DNA of 64,000 nucleotides from Macrosoma leucophasiata. Lineage: Eukaryota > Arthropoda > Insecta > Lepidoptera > Hedylidae. Position numbers and translations under genes: made by a program. Positions 62,901 to 64,000 of the stretch are shown in pieces; position 1 is the stretch's first letter; every line of letters begins with the position of its first letter. Where the stretch lies: positions 3,616,001-3,680,000 of the forward strand of contig JAWQUS010000003.1 of the NCBI GenBank assembly GCA_036365455.1, given 5' to 3'. The notes beneath the pieces are model-generated. The model was not told the origin of the DNA. It was given only the letters and a program-made list of their open reading frames with translations, and did no database searches.

Positions 62901-63586
62901 AACCTTGCACAATGATTTAAGAGTTATTTTCAAATAATTTCACACATGGTTAATTTCTGAATAATTATGTAATATTTATAGAGCATGGCTACATGACATT
63001 ATTTTTTTTGAAGTAGACTATCGAAGCGAACTCCAGACTTATTTGGTGAAACTGGGTTCAGTTTTGGTTCATTCTAACTCTATTATAGCCTTTTGTCATT
63101 TGCTCATTTGATTTTATTTATTTTCGATGTAAGGAACAGCAATTTTGTGAGTTATTTCTTTTATTCCTAAATCACCTTTATCTCTATTTTTTTTGGAAAG
63201 GCATACTCACTAACATCATATTATCATGCTCTCGTCAGCACGGGATCCAATTTGAACCCCGGTATTTGTTAGGCCTGCGCGGGGACATGGGTCCACGTGG
63301 AGGCCCTTTCGCCACCACCACCTCCACGTGGAGGTATTTTGATTTTCTTTGTAATGGGTTGTATTCGACGGGACCTCTCTGACAGCGTCGATAGTTAATA
63401 CAAGCACAAATAGGTCCCGCAGAATATGGGAATGTTGTTATGAGAATTGACTTGCCAAACTTTGGGCTATGTTGGTTGGTGAATTGGGGAGACTATCGCA
63501 AGAGATTCGATACCTGCCTATATTTGACATTTCAAATTTTTTAATCCTACGTTAGAATTCAATAATGCTGAATTATATAAAAAAAA
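62901..63586. other. Unassigned, with a 12-bp inverted repeat
   Basis: tccacgtggagg (63292-63303) and cctccacgtgga (63321-63332) flank a CCACCA-rich spacer in a locally GC-rich patch (63230-63340). No gene is recognised. Confidence 0.4.
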
Positions 63587-63765
63587 GGCTGACCTACCAT
63601 GACCAAATAGGTCGAATTCTGTCTGATGGTGGGGTCAAAAGTCTTAGGAATCGGCGTGCATGTATGAAGAGAATGATGAAGGTAGACGAGGCACGAGAGG
63701 TTTGTCTGAACCGGGATGTCTGGCGCTCTACACTCTCTGTCTACCCCGTTAGGGACCTGGCGTGA
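63587..63765 (+). pseudogene. LINE-N ORF2, last 59 codons
   Basis: RLTYHDQIGRILSDGGVKSL and VYPVRDLA match the end of the 30 kb copy with two or three changes. Everything upstream is missing. The Met start of the apparent frame lies in host DNA. Confidence 0.85.
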
Positions 63766-63783
63766 AGATACATACATACATAC
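63587..63783 (+). mobile_element. LINE-N copy 3, 197 bp
   Basis: A 12-bp duplication atataaaaaaaa flanks it (63575-63586, 63784-63795). The ATAC tail is at 63767-63783. Confidence 0.85.
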
Positions 63784-63795
63784 ATATAAAAAAAA

Positions 63796-64000
63796 AATTT
63801 TTGACATGACAAAAGTTGTGTCAACTAGTTGAACAACAAATGTTACTTAATTCTAAATCTAACAGAACCTTCATCCGCTATTTAAAACAAATGTCAGCCG
63901 CCATATTTCGCCGACACCCGCTACACGACTGTGAACATTCACATTATCAATTCTAATTCCCCCTCGAGCTTATTTTACTTGGAACGTGTAATTCATGTCG
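63796..64000. other. Unassigned window end
   Basis: No feature recognised. Confidence 0.4.

Overview
The window looks like repeat-dominated nuclear DNA of an insect, most likely a moth or butterfly. This rests on the repeat types: CTAG-ending Helitron-like elements, a tRNA-derived SINE, a 5S-like SINE, several 5'-truncated LINEs and short TIR elements, all in AT-rich sequence with introns or intergenic spacing. It is an inference; no species-diagnostic gene is present. I see no intact host gene, no functional tRNA or rRNA gene, no CRISPR array and no operon. Nearly all ATG-initiated open frames are short and fall inside repeats.

Family names used in this annotation. Repeat A (subfamilies A1 and A2): a roughly 290-bp SINE-like retroposon that begins near tactggtggtagagctcc and ends in poly-A, seen at about 43 loci (over a tenth of the window). 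SINE-B: a roughly 300-bp tRNA-derived SINE with A and B boxes. LINE-N: a non-LTR element whose 3' tail is shared by SINE-B. LINE-J, -L, -Q, -W, -X: other non-LTR fragments. Hel: Helitron-like elements (A|TC...CTAG|T). SINE-5S: a repeat with a 5S-rRNA-like head. Repeat C and SINE-R: tRNA-like repeats. MITE-G (hAT-like), MITE-P (Tc1/mariner-like), MITE-K, MITE-T, MITE-Y: short TIR elements. Foldback H: palindromic repeats with a cgacgtttcgg-type centre. Repeats F, J, M, S: unclassified.

Layout. 0-5 kb: A copies, a LINE-J coding remnant, an 8-bp-TSD MITE-G inside repeat F, one Hel, and at 4.56-4.69 kb the best host-gene candidate, a possible terminal coding exon. 5-16 kb: SINE-B, foldbacks, a 1-kb non-autonomous LTR element with a tRNA-Trp-type primer site nested in repeat J, Hel elements, MITE-Y and a LINE-L copy. 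16-28 kb: dense A insertions, local tandem repeats, MITE-K and MITE-T. 28-33 kb: MITE-P, tRNA-like repeat C, two LINE-N copies with clear target-site duplications, and two Hel elements joined head to tail. 33-41 kb: mostly unassigned sequence with scattered A copies. 41-44 kb: a three-layer nest (A, MITE-G, LINE-X), a 556-bp tandem array and SINE-5S. 44-53 kb: nested A/MITE-P/Hel, a second SINE-5S and SINE-B. 53-64 kb: MITE-K, LINE-W flanked by 100-bp direct repeats, a 650-bp tandem triplication, SINE-B copies, a solo LTR with a 5-bp TSD, and LINE-L and LINE-N fragments.

The elements act together as a mobile-element community rather than as a pathway: LINE-N probably supplies the reverse transcriptase that recognises the hairpin tail of SINE-B, and the nesting gives a relative age order for several families.
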